Positions 1 through 7,439 of a stretch of 64,000 nucleotides of DNA are shown here, piece after piece. The translations under genes were made by a program, and so were the position numbers. A model generated the notes under the pieces. That model saw only the letters and a list, made by a program, of their open reading frames with translations. It searched no databases and was not told where the DNA came from. Origin of the DNA: Thalassospira lucentensis (GTDB lineage: Bacteria > Pseudomonadota > Alphaproteobacteria > Rhodospirillales > Thalassospiraceae); contig NZ_CP136684.1 of NCBI RefSeq assembly GCF_032921865.1, forward strand, positions 1,823,501 to 1,887,500. The letters are read 5' to 3'. Within the stretch, counting starts at the first letter, position 1; every line of letters starts with the position of its first letter.

Positions 1-778
1 GCGCAATCAGGGCAAGCGCCTCGTCCTCGATATCAGCATGTTCAAGGTCGGCGATGCGTTTGTAATGGGCGGCCAGTTCGTCGGTTTGAACCCGGCGCAA
101 ATCAAAACGCTGGCAACGCGATAGGACCGTAATCGGAATTTTGCGGATTTCGGTGGTCGCAAAGATGAATTTCACATGCTCCGGCGGTTCTTCCAGCGTT
201 TTCAAAAGCGCGTTAAACGCACTTTTCGACAGCATGTGCACTTCGTCGATGATGTAAATCTTGTAGCGGGCCGATGTCGGGCGATAACGAACGCCTTCGA
301 TCAGTTCGCGAATATCGTCAACACCGGTACGTGACGCGGCATCCATTTCCAGAACGTCGACATGACGGTCTTCGGCAATCGCGCGGCAATGTTCGCAAAC
401 ACCGCATGGCTCGATGGTGGCATTGCCTTTGCCATCCGGCCCGATGCAGTTCAGCGCGCGCGCAATGATACGGGCGGTCGTGGTTTTACCGATCCCGCGC
501 ACCCCGGTCAGAACAAAGGCATGCGCCAGACGACCGCTTTCAAGCGCGTTCGACAGCGTCTTGACCATCGGCCCGTGACCGATCAGCTCGTCAAAGGTTT
601 TCGGGCGATATTTGCGGGCAAGAACCTGATATTCGCTTTTGGGCGCTTCTTCGGCCTTTGCGGCAGGCGCAGAGACGGGTGCCGCCGCGGCGGGTTCCTG
701 TTCCATATCAAGCTCTGGCGCCTCAGCCTCGGGCGTTTCTGGTGCTGACGTTTCGGTGCTGTCGATCTGATCCGTCAT
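1..778 (-). CDS. dnaX: DNA polymerase III subunit gamma/tau, N-terminal part (runs off the window)
   Basis: This is the clamp-loader ATPase of the replisome. Reverse translation from the ATG at 778 gives an acidic, Ala/Pro-rich lead of about 48 residues. The conserved core then starts at YQVLARKYRPKTFDELIGH. Walker A is GVRGIGKTTTAR (about 92-103). The zinc-knuckle cysteines are C111, C125, C128 and C131. The Walker B region is IIDEVHML (about 176-183), and the SRC arginine-finger motif is at 220-222. About 259 codons are visible and the frame is open at base 1, so domain III and any tau part lie outside. The 4.5S RNA gene sits just upstream on the same strand, a common alphaproteobacterial arrangement. 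The long N-terminal extension is unusual, but there is no better start. Confidence 0.95.
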   Translation of the reverse strand, partial: MTDQIDSTETSAPETPEAEAPELDMEQEPAAAAPVSAPAAKAEEAPKSEYQVLARKYRPKTFDELIGHGPMVKTLSNALESGRLAHAFVLTGVRGIGKTTTARIIARALNCIGPDGKGNATIEPCGVCEHCRAIAEDRHVDVLEMDAASRTGVDDIRELIEGVRYRPTSARYKIYIIDEVHMLSKSAFNALLKTLEEPPEHVKFIFATTEIRKIPITVLSRCQRFDLRRVQTDELAAHYKRIADLEHADIEDEALALIA

Positions 779-846
779 TCATCCGGTCCGGCATGTTTCA
801 ATGTGCTTTGGTTTTAGCAGCTTCGTCCCCGCATGGGAAAGACCAA

Positions 847-862
847 GTGGGAAATTTCCCAC
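847..862. repeat. Perfect 16-bp palindrome between ffs and dnaX
   Basis: GTGGGAAATTTCCCAC is a perfect palindrome about 70 bp upstream of the dnaX start and about 70 bp past the end of the 4.5S RNA. On the minus strand it is not followed by a T tract, so it is a poor intrinsic terminator. It could be a protein-binding site or an RNA-processing hairpin. No function is assigned. Confidence 0.4.
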
Positions 863-929
863 ACAAAATTCCATGGCAGGCAGGATGCTGCAAAGCATGG
901 CGGAAACGTGTGATTTTGGGGGATGCAAA

Positions 930-1033
930 GGGTGAGAGACTGAACCGCGACCCGGAAAAACTCGTTACGGCTGCTACCTTCCGGTCCTGACCGGGTTGGC
1001 GAGCGGTCCGTCCACGGCCAGCCTCTCGCCCCC
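930..1033 (-). ncRNA. ffs: Signal recognition particle RNA, small bacterial 4.5S type
   Basis: On the minus strand the universally conserved SRP domain IV apical segment is present as GGTCAGGACCGGAAGGTAGC, followed by AGCC. This contains the GGAA tetraloop and the asymmetric loop bound by Ffh. Flanking arms GGGGGCGAGAGGCTGG (5' end near 1033) and CAGTCTCTCACCC (3' end near 931) pair to close a hairpin of about 104 nt, the usual size for the Alu-less bacterial form. The gene lies upstream of dnaX. Exact ends are inferred from the closing stem. Confidence 0.93.
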
Positions 1034-1163
1034 TATATCGCGCAAGGAACCATAAAACGCAAGGCCCGGCTTTGATTTTTTCATAAATCGCGTGATCGTG
1101 GCTTTGATGGCGGGTTTGGTCGGGTTAATGTCGGTGCCCGTCACTTGAATATGCTGATCCGCC

Positions 1164-2150
1164 ATGTCGAATACCGGGACTCGGTCCCGCTTCTGGCGGC
1201 ACCAAACAAGGAATTGCCCCGAAATGGACAGGCTGTTTTACGAAGCAACCGATCTGGATCGCGATGCCCGGTTGCGCACCCGGGAAAACTGGCGTGAACT
1301 GCTGCTGGCCGAGGAAAGCGTTAAAATTCTGATCTGCCATGCTGGCGACCCTTTGTTTGCGTGGCCCGAAGACATGAACGAGCACGAGCTTGTTGTCGTC
1401 GGAGGTCCCGCCTTGCCGTATCTTGATCTTGAAATCGAACGGGCAAATTGGATCTATATCGGTCGACATGGCGGAGAGGCCGTCATCGCGATTGATATCG
1501 CGCCAATCATTTCTGATCGCGATGATGCCATTCGTCGATTGGGTGGCGGGTTTGGCGATATGCGTAGCCGTATGGCAGCTCTTTCCGAAGACGAGGCCGC
1601 CCTTGCGGCCCAGGCCCGCGCCATTTTCAACTGGCATCAGAAACATCAGTTTTGCGGTGTATGCGGGCATCCCAATCAGGTGATGGAAGCCGGTTACCGC
1701 CTGCAATGCAGTAACCCGGAGTGCGGTACCCCACATTTTCCGCGGACTGATCCGGCGGTAATCATGCTGATCCATCACAATGACCATGTCTTGCTGGCAC
1801 GTTCCCCGCAATTCCTCCCCGGTACCGTTTCCGTGCTTGCCGGGTTTGTCGAACCGGGTGAAACGCTTGAACAGGCCGTTGCGCGCGAAGTCTTCGAAGA
1901 AGTCGGGATACGCATCAAACGTGCACGCTATATTGCATCTCAACCATGGCCTTTCCCCGGATCCTTGATGCTTGGGTTTATCGCCGAGGCAGAAACGACC
2001 GACATCGTCATTGATGAAAAGGAAATTGAATTCGCGATGTGGGTGCATCGCGACGAGGTTGCCGCCCTGCCGGAAAAAGGCGTCAATCTTCCCCGTCCCA
2101 TTTCTATTGCGCGCTACCTTCTGGAAAACTGGTGCGAAGGACGCATATAG
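1164..2150 (+). CDS. nudC: NAD(H) pyrophosphatase / NAD-cap RNA hydrolase, NudC type
   Basis: This Nudix hydrolase cleaves NADH to NMNH plus AMP and, in the family, removes NAD caps from RNA. The protein has a four-cysteine zinc ribbon (C164, C167, C182, C187). A complete Nudix box follows, beginning GFVEPGETLEQAV and running to EEVG (about 227-248). The NudC signature SQPWPFPGSLMLGF lies at about 259-272. At 328 residues it is slightly longer than E. coli NudC. The ATG at 1164 has no clear ribosome-binding site. The in-frame ATG at 1224 follows AAGGA by about 12 nt and is a credible alternative. It is divergent from ffs-dnaX. A 345-codon frame on the opposite strand is a shadow. Confidence 0.93.
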   Translation: MSNTGTRSRFWRHQTRNCPEMDRLFYEATDLDRDARLRTRENWRELLLAEESVKILICHAGDPLFAWPEDMNEHELVVVGGPALPYLDLEIERANWIYIGRHGGEAVIAIDIAPIISDRDDAIRRLGGGFGDMRSRMAALSEDEAALAAQARAIFNWHQKHQFCGVCGHPNQVMEAGYRLQCSNPECGTPHFPRTDPAVIMLIHHNDHVLLARSPQFLPGTVSVLAGFVEPGETLEQAVAREVFEEVGIRIKRARYIASQPWPFPGSLMLGFIAEAETTDIVIDEKEIEFAMWVHRDEVAALPEKGVNLPRPISIARYLLENWCEGRI

Positions 2151-2233
2151 AGAAGTATTCACCGTACTGTGATGGTTTGGAATGCCGTTGCATCTCGGTC
2201 AATAAACGGGTGGGAGAAAGGATAAGTCTTCGG

Positions 2234-3025
2234 ATGAAGCAAATGTTTCGGTGGTTTGGCAATCTGATGGGATCGGCATGCTTGGCGATTGCCTTTTCAG
2301 CAGATGCCAAAGCAAAGGATCCGATAAATGTCAGGGTAGGCAGCTATGAATATGGCGTTGTCTATTTTTATGACGGCGATCAACCAGCCGGATTTGCGCC
2401 CGAACTGATCGCGGCTCTGAACGCGATCCAATCAACCTATTTTTTTCAACTTGTCGAAACATCCTCGCGCCGTCGATACAGAGATCTGGCTGCGGGCATG
2501 TTCGATATGGTTCTGCTCGAAAGTTCCGATTGGGAATGGGACGATCAGAATGTTGTGTTTTCCGATCCAATCGTGACGGAACATGACCTGTATGTCGCAC
2601 GGAGAAGGGACATTCCCGGGCCAAGCTGGTTCGACGAGGTAACCTCGCGCAATATTCTGTGCGTGCTGGGTTTCCATTATGGATTTTCCGGCTTCAATTC
2701 CAACCCGGATTATCTTCGCGACAATTTCAATGTTTCGCTGCTTTACAACGAACAGCAGGTACTGGAAGAATTGCTGTCTGGTTCTGGCGATGTTGGTATC
2801 GTTTCCGCAGGATTTCTTGCCCGAACCTTTCAGGCGCAGCCTGAACTCGCTGAACAGGTATTCATCGGGCCAAAACCCGATTCAAGCTATGATCTGGTTT
2901 CTGTGATGTCAGAAAAATCGGTGATCCCGGTCAACGAGTTCAATGACCTGATTCGCGTTCTGCACACCAGTGGAAATATTGCGAAGAACTGGCGCGAATT
3001 GCATCAGAACCTTTCCAAACCGTGA
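2234..3025 (+). CDS. Periplasmic solute-binding protein, family 3-like
   Basis: The protein is 263 residues with a secretion signal (MKQMFRWFGNLMGSACLAIA, predicted cleavage near ADAKA-KD). The body resembles the SBP_bac_3 fold of amino-acid receptors: an early strand INVRVGSYEYG, then GFAPELIAALNAI, then a second-lobe segment on VVFSDPIVTEHDLYV. The open frame begins at 2039 inside nudC, but the ATG at 2234 follows GGAGAAAGGA and starts the signal peptide. No permease or ATPase gene is adjacent. It may therefore be an orphan receptor, or the enzyme-less sensor type common in these bacteria. The ligand is unknown. Confidence 0.75.
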   Translation: MKQMFRWFGNLMGSACLAIAFSADAKAKDPINVRVGSYEYGVVYFYDGDQPAGFAPELIAALNAIQSTYFFQLVETSSRRRYRDLAAGMFDMVLLESSDWEWDDQNVVFSDPIVTEHDLYVARRRDIPGPSWFDEVTSRNILCVLGFHYGFSGFNSNPDYLRDNFNVSLLYNEQQVLEELLSGSGDVGIVSAGFLARTFQAQPELAEQVFIGPKPDSSYDLVSVMSEKSVIPVNEFNDLIRVLHTSGNIAKNWRELHQNLSKP

Positions 3026-3051
3026 TCTTTCCGCGGTGAATTTCATGATAT

Positions 3052-3417
3052 TCAGTCTAGCGGCGGAATACGCGCGATAACGTTGCGACGCAGACTTTCA
3101 GGTCGTTCGCGCCATGGGACGATACCGTCATTTGTCCCGGCATAGCGACGGCCGAGTTCGCAAAGATCGTCGATCATGCCGGTATCAAGATTGCCATAAA
3201 CATATCCCCATTTACCCGGCCCGCTAAGCGCAACTGAGCAGCCCGATTTGCAATTGGTCAGGCATTCGACGGCTCTGATATCAAATGGCATATCTTGCTT
3301 GGCACAGCTTTCGACCATTTTATCAAACAGCTCCCGGCCATGACGGGGATCGGTAGCTCCTTCGGCCGAGGAAGCAGTGCAGGTCGTGCAGATATTCAGG
3401 CGCGCTTTGGTAGTCAT
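3052..3417 (-). CDS. DUF1636-family small cysteine-rich protein
   Basis: A 121-residue protein with paired cysteine motifs ICTTC near the N-terminus and ECLTNCKSGC in the middle. This pattern is typical of DUF1636 and of thioredoxin-like 2Fe-2S ferredoxins. Members often lie near cobalamin/cobalt genes. Here the neighbours give no such clue, so the role is open. The ATG at 3417 (MTTKARL) is preferred over the frame's first codon at 3483, because the intervening residues look unlike coding sequence. It is co-directional with the YdeI-like gene, with a gap of about 80 nt. Confidence 0.72.
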   Translation of the reverse strand: MTTKARLNICTTCTASSAEGATDPRHGRELFDKMVESCAKQDMPFDIRAVECLTNCKSGCSVALSGPGKWGYVYGNLDTGMIDDLCELGRRYAGTNDGIVPWRERPESLRRNVIARIPPLD

Positions 3418-3498
3418 GGCATCCAGTAAGGTTAAGGTGGTCACGGGACGCGCATCCAAACAGTTTGCCCGTTGTCCGGTCAAGTCATCTTGTTATGC

Positions 3499-4086
3499 CT
3501 AACGATCCTGAAGGCCTCTCCCTTCCATAATGCGCGGCACACATTTCTCGATTCGGGATGTGCGCGTGGCCGATTGTTTGGCACCGGAAAAATGAAGGTT
3601 GTATCCCCGTTGCCGACCCGGTGTCAGTGCATTGAAAGCACGTTCTAGATCTGGATTTTCGACAAATTTTTTCAGAAGCTCTGCCGGAAGTTCAAGCTTG
3701 TTCTTTTCGCTGAACTCGATCTTGAGTCCCGATTTCTCTACGGCGATTGCTGCCTTTATGTAGGCCTTCAGAATGTTTTCTTTGGCAGTTATTTCTGGAA
3801 CCGAAGCGAAATGAATGCGGCGCATGGCCTGCGAATTTTCGCCCGGTTTGGCAAGGATACCCTCTGGATCATCCATCAGTGCACCCTTGAAAAATCCAAG
3901 CGCACAATCATCCTTCATCCCGTAAATCATCAGGATATTGCTACCCTCGAACGTGTAGCAAAGGTTGCCCCATTTGACATCTTCGGTCAGTCCACATTCA
4001 AGAATGATTGATCTTAGCGCTTTGCGTTCTTCGTGCCACTTCTCCTGCGCCAGAAGCGCATCGACCTTTGCTGCCAAACTCGTCAT
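3499..4086 (-). CDS. YdeI/OmpD-associated family protein with DUF1801-type fold
   Basis: A 195-residue cytosolic protein. The N-terminal half (VKWGNLCYTFEGSNILMIYG, FFKGALMDDP) matches the DUF1801/YdhG fold. The C-terminal part carries the OmdA-like helix LPAELLKKFVENPDLERAFN, then FNALTPGRQRGYNLHFSGAK, the hallmark of YdeI-family proteins. Family members have been linked loosely to envelope stress and peptide resistance, but no biochemical role is established. It lies 44 nt downstream of the LysR gene on the same strand. Confidence 0.82.
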   Translation of the reverse strand: MTSLAAKVDALLAQEKWHEERKALRSIILECGLTEDVKWGNLCYTFEGSNILMIYGMKDDCALGFFKGALMDDPEGILAKPGENSQAMRRIHFASVPEITAKENILKAYIKAAIAVEKSGLKIEFSEKNKLELPAELLKKFVENPDLERAFNALTPGRQRGYNLHFSGAKQSATRTSRIEKCVPRIMEGRGLQDR

Positions 4087-4130
4087 TTATTGAAACTCCG
4101 GCGACCCTTTTTTCTCTATCCCCTATTCAA

Positions 4131-5012
4131 TCAGCCGGTTGCGCGGATGGTCAAGTTATCATCATTGATATATTCGCTCACAAAACTCTGGATCGTTGCG
4201 GCAAGCTGCCGATCCACAAGCGGATGCGACGCATCCGACAGCATCAGGGCTACCCCGACCGCGGGTAATGGCGGGAAACCGTCGCGACTTTCAAGAATCT
4301 GAAACTCATCCGTGACACTTGCCGCGGCAAGTGCTGCTACGCCAAGTCCGTCACGCACCAGATGCAGTAACGATGCCGCCTGTCTGGTCGTTGCAAACAG
4401 GGTAAAAGGACGATCCGCCTTTGAAATGGCATCAATCGCCCAAGCATGGAATTTGCAATCTTCGGCAGGCAGAACAAGCGATAGTGGGTTCGCCAGATGT
4501 TGTCTGTGGATCGGCGACGAAACCCAGACACCGGGTTCATGGCGCAGGAAATATCCCTCTTCGCCTTTTTCTGATCGGCTGATGATGGATATATCAAGTT
4601 CGCCCTGATCAAGCATCCGGTGGAGCAATATCGTCGGATTGACGGAAATAAAGAATTTGGCATCGGGATAGGTCTTGCGTATGGCGCGCAGTACCACCGG
4701 CAGGATTTTCTGGGTGTAATCGTCCGGGCATCCGATCCGGATCGGACGGCTGCTATCCTGCCCGCGCATCTTTCCCATGGCCTCGTCCTGCAGAGACAGC
4801 ATACGCCTTGCATATCCGACAAAAGTGATGCCATCGGCCGTCAATAGAACATTGCGGCCTTCCCGTTCAAACAGTGTATTGCCAACAATATCTTCCAGTC
4901 GTTTCATCTGCATGGAAAAGGCCGACGGGGTGCGACCTATTCGGTCTGCCGCACGATTGAAACTGCCGCATTCGGCAAACGCAACAAAACTTCGAAGCAG
5001 ATCGGAATCCAT
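4131..5012 (-). CDS. LysR-family transcriptional regulator
   Basis: 293 residues, the standard LysR length. The N-terminal winged helix (LLRSFVAFAECGSFNRAADR, then PSAFSMQMKRLEDIVG, about 5-55) is followed by a periplasmic-binding-like effector domain beginning IRIGCPDDYTQKILP. It is transcribed divergently from a glutathione transferase gene. A 7-7-7 inverted repeat of LysR type (5023-5043) lies between them. The usual inference is that it autoregulates and activates the divergent gene. The inducer is unknown. Confidence 0.92.
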   Translation of the reverse strand: MDSDLLRSFVAFAECGSFNRAADRIGRTPSAFSMQMKRLEDIVGNTLFEREGRNVLLTADGITFVGYARRMLSLQDEAMGKMRGQDSSRPIRIGCPDDYTQKILPVVLRAIRKTYPDAKFFISVNPTILLHRMLDQGELDISIISRSEKGEEGYFLRHEPGVWVSSPIHRQHLANPLSLVLPAEDCKFHAWAIDAISKADRPFTLFATTRQAASLLHLVRDGLGVAALAAASVTDEFQILESRDGFPPLPAVGVALMLSDASHPLVDRQLAATIQSFVSEYINDDNLTIRATG

Positions 5013-5022
5013 GAAACATCCT

Positions 5023-5043
5023 TTGATCAGAAATAATGATCAA
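5023..5043. promoter_or_regulatory. Candidate LysR-type operator
   Basis: TTGATCA, then seven bases, then TGATCAA: a perfect interrupted dyad with the T-N11-A geometry of LysR boxes. It lies 10 bp upstream of the LysR start codon and about 110 bp upstream of the divergent glutathione transferase start. Assignment to this LysR protein is by position. Confidence 0.6.
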
Positions 5044-5152
5044 TAAATTTGAACTGTCTGGTCAAAACTATTCGATTGTTTGCCAGTCGACCAGCGCCAA
5101 TTATCTGCGCTGGCCGGCCATTGCTGTTTGCAAGTGCCAAAGGAATATCGAA

Positions 5153-5761
5153 ATGATCCTTCATGATTTTTTACCTTCGGGAAATGGTTACAAAATCCGT
5201 TTGCTGTTAACCCTTCTCGGCAAACCGTTTGATCTGGTCGAGCATGACATCACCAAGGGTGAAACCCGCACGCCCGAATTTCTGTCGCGGATCAATGCCA
5301 ATGGCAAAATCCCGGCGCTGGAATTCGACAATGGTCGGGTTCTGGCCGAAAGCAATGCGATTCTGATCCACCTTGCCGAAGGAACGCCCTATTTGCCGAC
5401 CGATGCGTGGGAACGTACCGAGGTCATGCAATGGCTGTTCTTTGAACAATATGATCACGAACCGACAATTGCCGTTTTGCGGTCATGGGTCGGGATCAAG
5501 GGCATGCCCGAACATGCCGATATTCTCGTGCCGATGAAGCGTGCAGGTGCGAAAAAGGCGCTTGATCTAATGGAAAAACGCCTGTCGGGGCATAACTGGC
5601 TGGTGGGGGATGCGTTGACCATCGCCGATATATCCCTTTACGCCTACACCCACGTTGCCGAAGAGGGGGATATCGATCTGTCGATCTATCCGGGCATCCT
5701 TGCATGGCTTGACCGAATTGCGGCCCTGCCGGGATATATTCCGATTACGTGGAAGCCCTGA
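5153..5761 (+). CDS. Glutathione S-transferase family protein
   Basis: 202 residues. The thioredoxin-like N-domain (NGYKIRLLLTLLGKPFDLVE, about 8-27) contains the glutathione-binding cis-Pro segment GKIPALEF and the gamma-glutamyl contact AESNAILIHLAEGTPYLP. The all-alpha C-domain ends with the N-capping motif WLVGDALTIADISLYAY. The ATG at 5153 has AAAGGA eight bases upstream; upstream in-frame codons do not look coding. It is divergent from the LysR gene and probably under its control. The substrate is unknown: such enzymes conjugate or reduce electrophiles and peroxides. Confidence 0.88.
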   Translation: MILHDFLPSGNGYKIRLLLTLLGKPFDLVEHDITKGETRTPEFLSRINANGKIPALEFDNGRVLAESNAILIHLAEGTPYLPTDAWERTEVMQWLFFEQYDHEPTIAVLRSWVGIKGMPEHADILVPMKRAGAKKALDLMEKRLSGHNWLVGDALTIADISLYAYTHVAEEGDIDLSIYPGILAWLDRIAALPGYIPITWKP

Positions 5762-5777
5762 TTCCATCCGTGGAATT

Positions 5778-5835
5778 AAAAAACAGCCGCCCCATCATCG
5801 GAAGGCATATTGGCGTATCCTGATCGGGGCGGCTG
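5778..5835 (-). terminator. Intrinsic terminator of the second GST gene
   Basis: On the minus strand, complementary 10-bp arms (5826-5835 and 5784-5793, CAGCCGCCCC on the plus strand) are followed by a run of six T. The arms are separated by about 32 nt. It lies downstream of the gene ending at 5897. Confidence 0.65.
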
Positions 5836-5896
5836 CAAGAACCGATGCGCGATCCAGGTAGCGCATCGGCGAAAAGAAAAAGATGGTTAGGTGTCC

Positions 5897-6565
5897 CTAT
5901 GCCGACCTTAAAATCCGGTCGGGCAATAACGGATCAGTTGCGGCGGCTGAATGGCGGGCCTGAAAATTGTTGAAAGCGGCATTGATATTCGGGACTGCTG
6001 CCAGAATTTCCGGTCCGCCGGGCATTGCTTTCAGATACTGGATCATCGGCATGATCAGCATATCGGGAATGGTAAAGCGCGGACCGAACAACCAGCCATC
6101 GGCATAATGCGGATCAAGTACCTTTAGGTCGCCGGCAATCAGGTCGCCAATGCGGCTCATGCGTGTGGCAAAGCCCGGATCGTTGCGCTGTTCTTCATCG
6201 GCAAAGACCATCGGGATGACAAATTGCCGCAGGATATGCGGATCAAGCCGCGTAAGCGCGACACTGATCCATTGTTCCATATGCGCGACCTTGTCATGAC
6301 GCACGGGGCGTAACAGCGGTCCGTCAAAGGCATCGTCAATATATCGGCAGATCGCGGCTGTTTCGTACAGTACCAGACTGTCATGTACCAAAACCGGTAT
6401 CTTGCCAAACGGGTTGAAACGCAGCAATTCGGGCGTAGGGGATGAGCCGGGGGTTTGAATGCCCTTGGTGCGAAACGCGAACGAAATCTCTTTCTCGATA
6501 CAGGCAATCTGGACAGTGCGCGACAGGCTGCTGCGCGGCATGCCGTAAATAATCACCTCGGACAT
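5897..6565 (-). CDS. Glutathione S-transferase family protein, TetR-linked
   Basis: 222 residues. The N-domain starts MSEVIIYGMPRSSLSRTVQI, with a Ser-rich catalytic loop. It contains NPFGKIPVLVHDSLVLYETA, the cis-Pro and gamma-glutamyl elements. The C-domain is all helical, with DGWLFGPRFTIPDMLIMPMI. The ATG at 6565 is preceded by AAAGGA at good spacing; the frame's further 53 codons upstream cross the operator and are not coding. It is divergently transcribed from a TetR repressor whose candidate operator lies between the starts. An inducible detoxification role is inferred. Confidence 0.87.
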   Translation of the reverse strand: MSEVIIYGMPRSSLSRTVQIACIEKEISFAFRTKGIQTPGSSPTPELLRFNPFGKIPVLVHDSLVLYETAAICRYIDDAFDGPLLRPVRHDKVAHMEQWISVALTRLDPHILRQFVIPMVFADEEQRNDPGFATRMSRIGDLIAGDLKVLDPHYADGWLFGPRFTIPDMLIMPMIQYLKAMPGGPEILAAVPNINAAFNNFQARHSAAATDPLLPDRILRSA

Positions 6566-6651
6566 CGCAAAATCCTTTGCATCTGTGATACGCGCATGAA
6601 ACCAAAACAGGGCTTTGACGCGCGAAACTTGCCAACAGGATTGCGGACCAC

Positions 6652-6675
6652 ATAATATGTTCAAGAACATATTAT
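6652..6675. promoter_or_regulatory. Perfect 11-bp-arm operator for the adjacent TetR regulator
   Basis: ATAATATGTTC, two bases, then GAACATATTAT: a perfect 24-bp dyad. It sits 87 bp upstream of the divergent GST start and 48 bp upstream of the tetR-like start. Size and position are those of a TetR/AcrR operator repressing both promoters. The protein-site assignment is inferred from position. Confidence 0.72.
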
Positions 6676-6722
6676 AAAAATGTGCGAGCCTTGTTTCCAG
6701 CCACACCAATTGGAGCCAAAGC

Positions 6723-7424
6723 ATGCCTTACAGTCCGGACCACAAGCCAAAGACGCGGCAAAAAATCATCCGCTCGGCGGCCAAGCTTTTCAAAACGGTC
6801 GGCTATGAAAATGTTACCATTGATCAGGTGATGGCTGATGCCGGGCTCACGCGCGGCGGGTTTTATGCCCATTTCAAAAACAAGGAAGACCTGTTTGTCG
6901 CTACCGTCGAAAGCGGCATTGATCTTCTTGGCGAACCGGTCCTGTCGCGTTTGCGCAAGGCCGAAAAATTCGGACTTGATTGGACCACTACCTTTGCGGA
7001 GCTTTATCTGTCCAATCAGCATCTGCATCACCCCGGAAAGGGGTGTGCATTACCAACACTCTCAACCGAAGTTGCCCGTTCGGGCGAACGTGCACAGAAG
7101 GCTTTTTCCAAGGTTATTCGCGGGGCATGCGGCAAGCTTGCCGCGAAACTGGCCCTTGAGGAACGGGGCATGGCACCGATGACCCGCGAAGAAGCCAATG
7201 CCTGGTTTGAAAGTCCGCCACTTGATGAAATCGGTAAGGAACACCGCATCAATGCAACCGCGATGCTCTCAATGATGGTAGGTGCGATGGTGCTTGGCCG
7301 GGCTGTTGATGACGAAACGGCCGAGCTGATCCTGAACTCCGTGCGAAAAACCGTGCCACGGCTCAAATCACCACAAGAAAGCGTGGGGAATGCTGCGCGC
7401 CAATCCGCTGAAAGCCCTATCTAA
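6723..7424 (+). CDS. TetR/AcrR-family transcriptional repressor
   Basis: 233 residues. The N-terminal helix-turn-helix covers about 12-58, with IIRSAAKLFKTVGYENVTID and AGLTRGGFYAHFKNKEDLFV. The C-terminal ligand-binding part is less conserved and carries HLHHPGKGCALPTLSTEVAR, a motif seen in the TetR C-terminal class of AcrR/NemR-like proteins. The cysteine in GKGCALP is of interest because NemR-type regulators sense electrophiles through cysteines. GGAG lies seven bases before the ATG. It is divergent from a GST gene across a perfect operator. Confidence 0.9.
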   Translation: MPYSPDHKPKTRQKIIRSAAKLFKTVGYENVTIDQVMADAGLTRGGFYAHFKNKEDLFVATVESGIDLLGEPVLSRLRKAEKFGLDWTTTFAELYLSNQHLHHPGKGCALPTLSTEVARSGERAQKAFSKVIRGACGKLAAKLALEERGMAPMTREEANAWFESPPLDEIGKEHRINATAMLSMMVGAMVLGRAVDDETAELILNSVRKTVPRLKSPQESVGNAARQSAESPI

Positions 7425-7439
7425 CGATCGATCAGCCGA

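Noticed and set aside
1125..2162. 345-codon minus-strand frame opposite nudC
   Set aside because: It is antisense to a clear zinc-ribbon/Nudix protein and has no ribosome-binding site or known motif.
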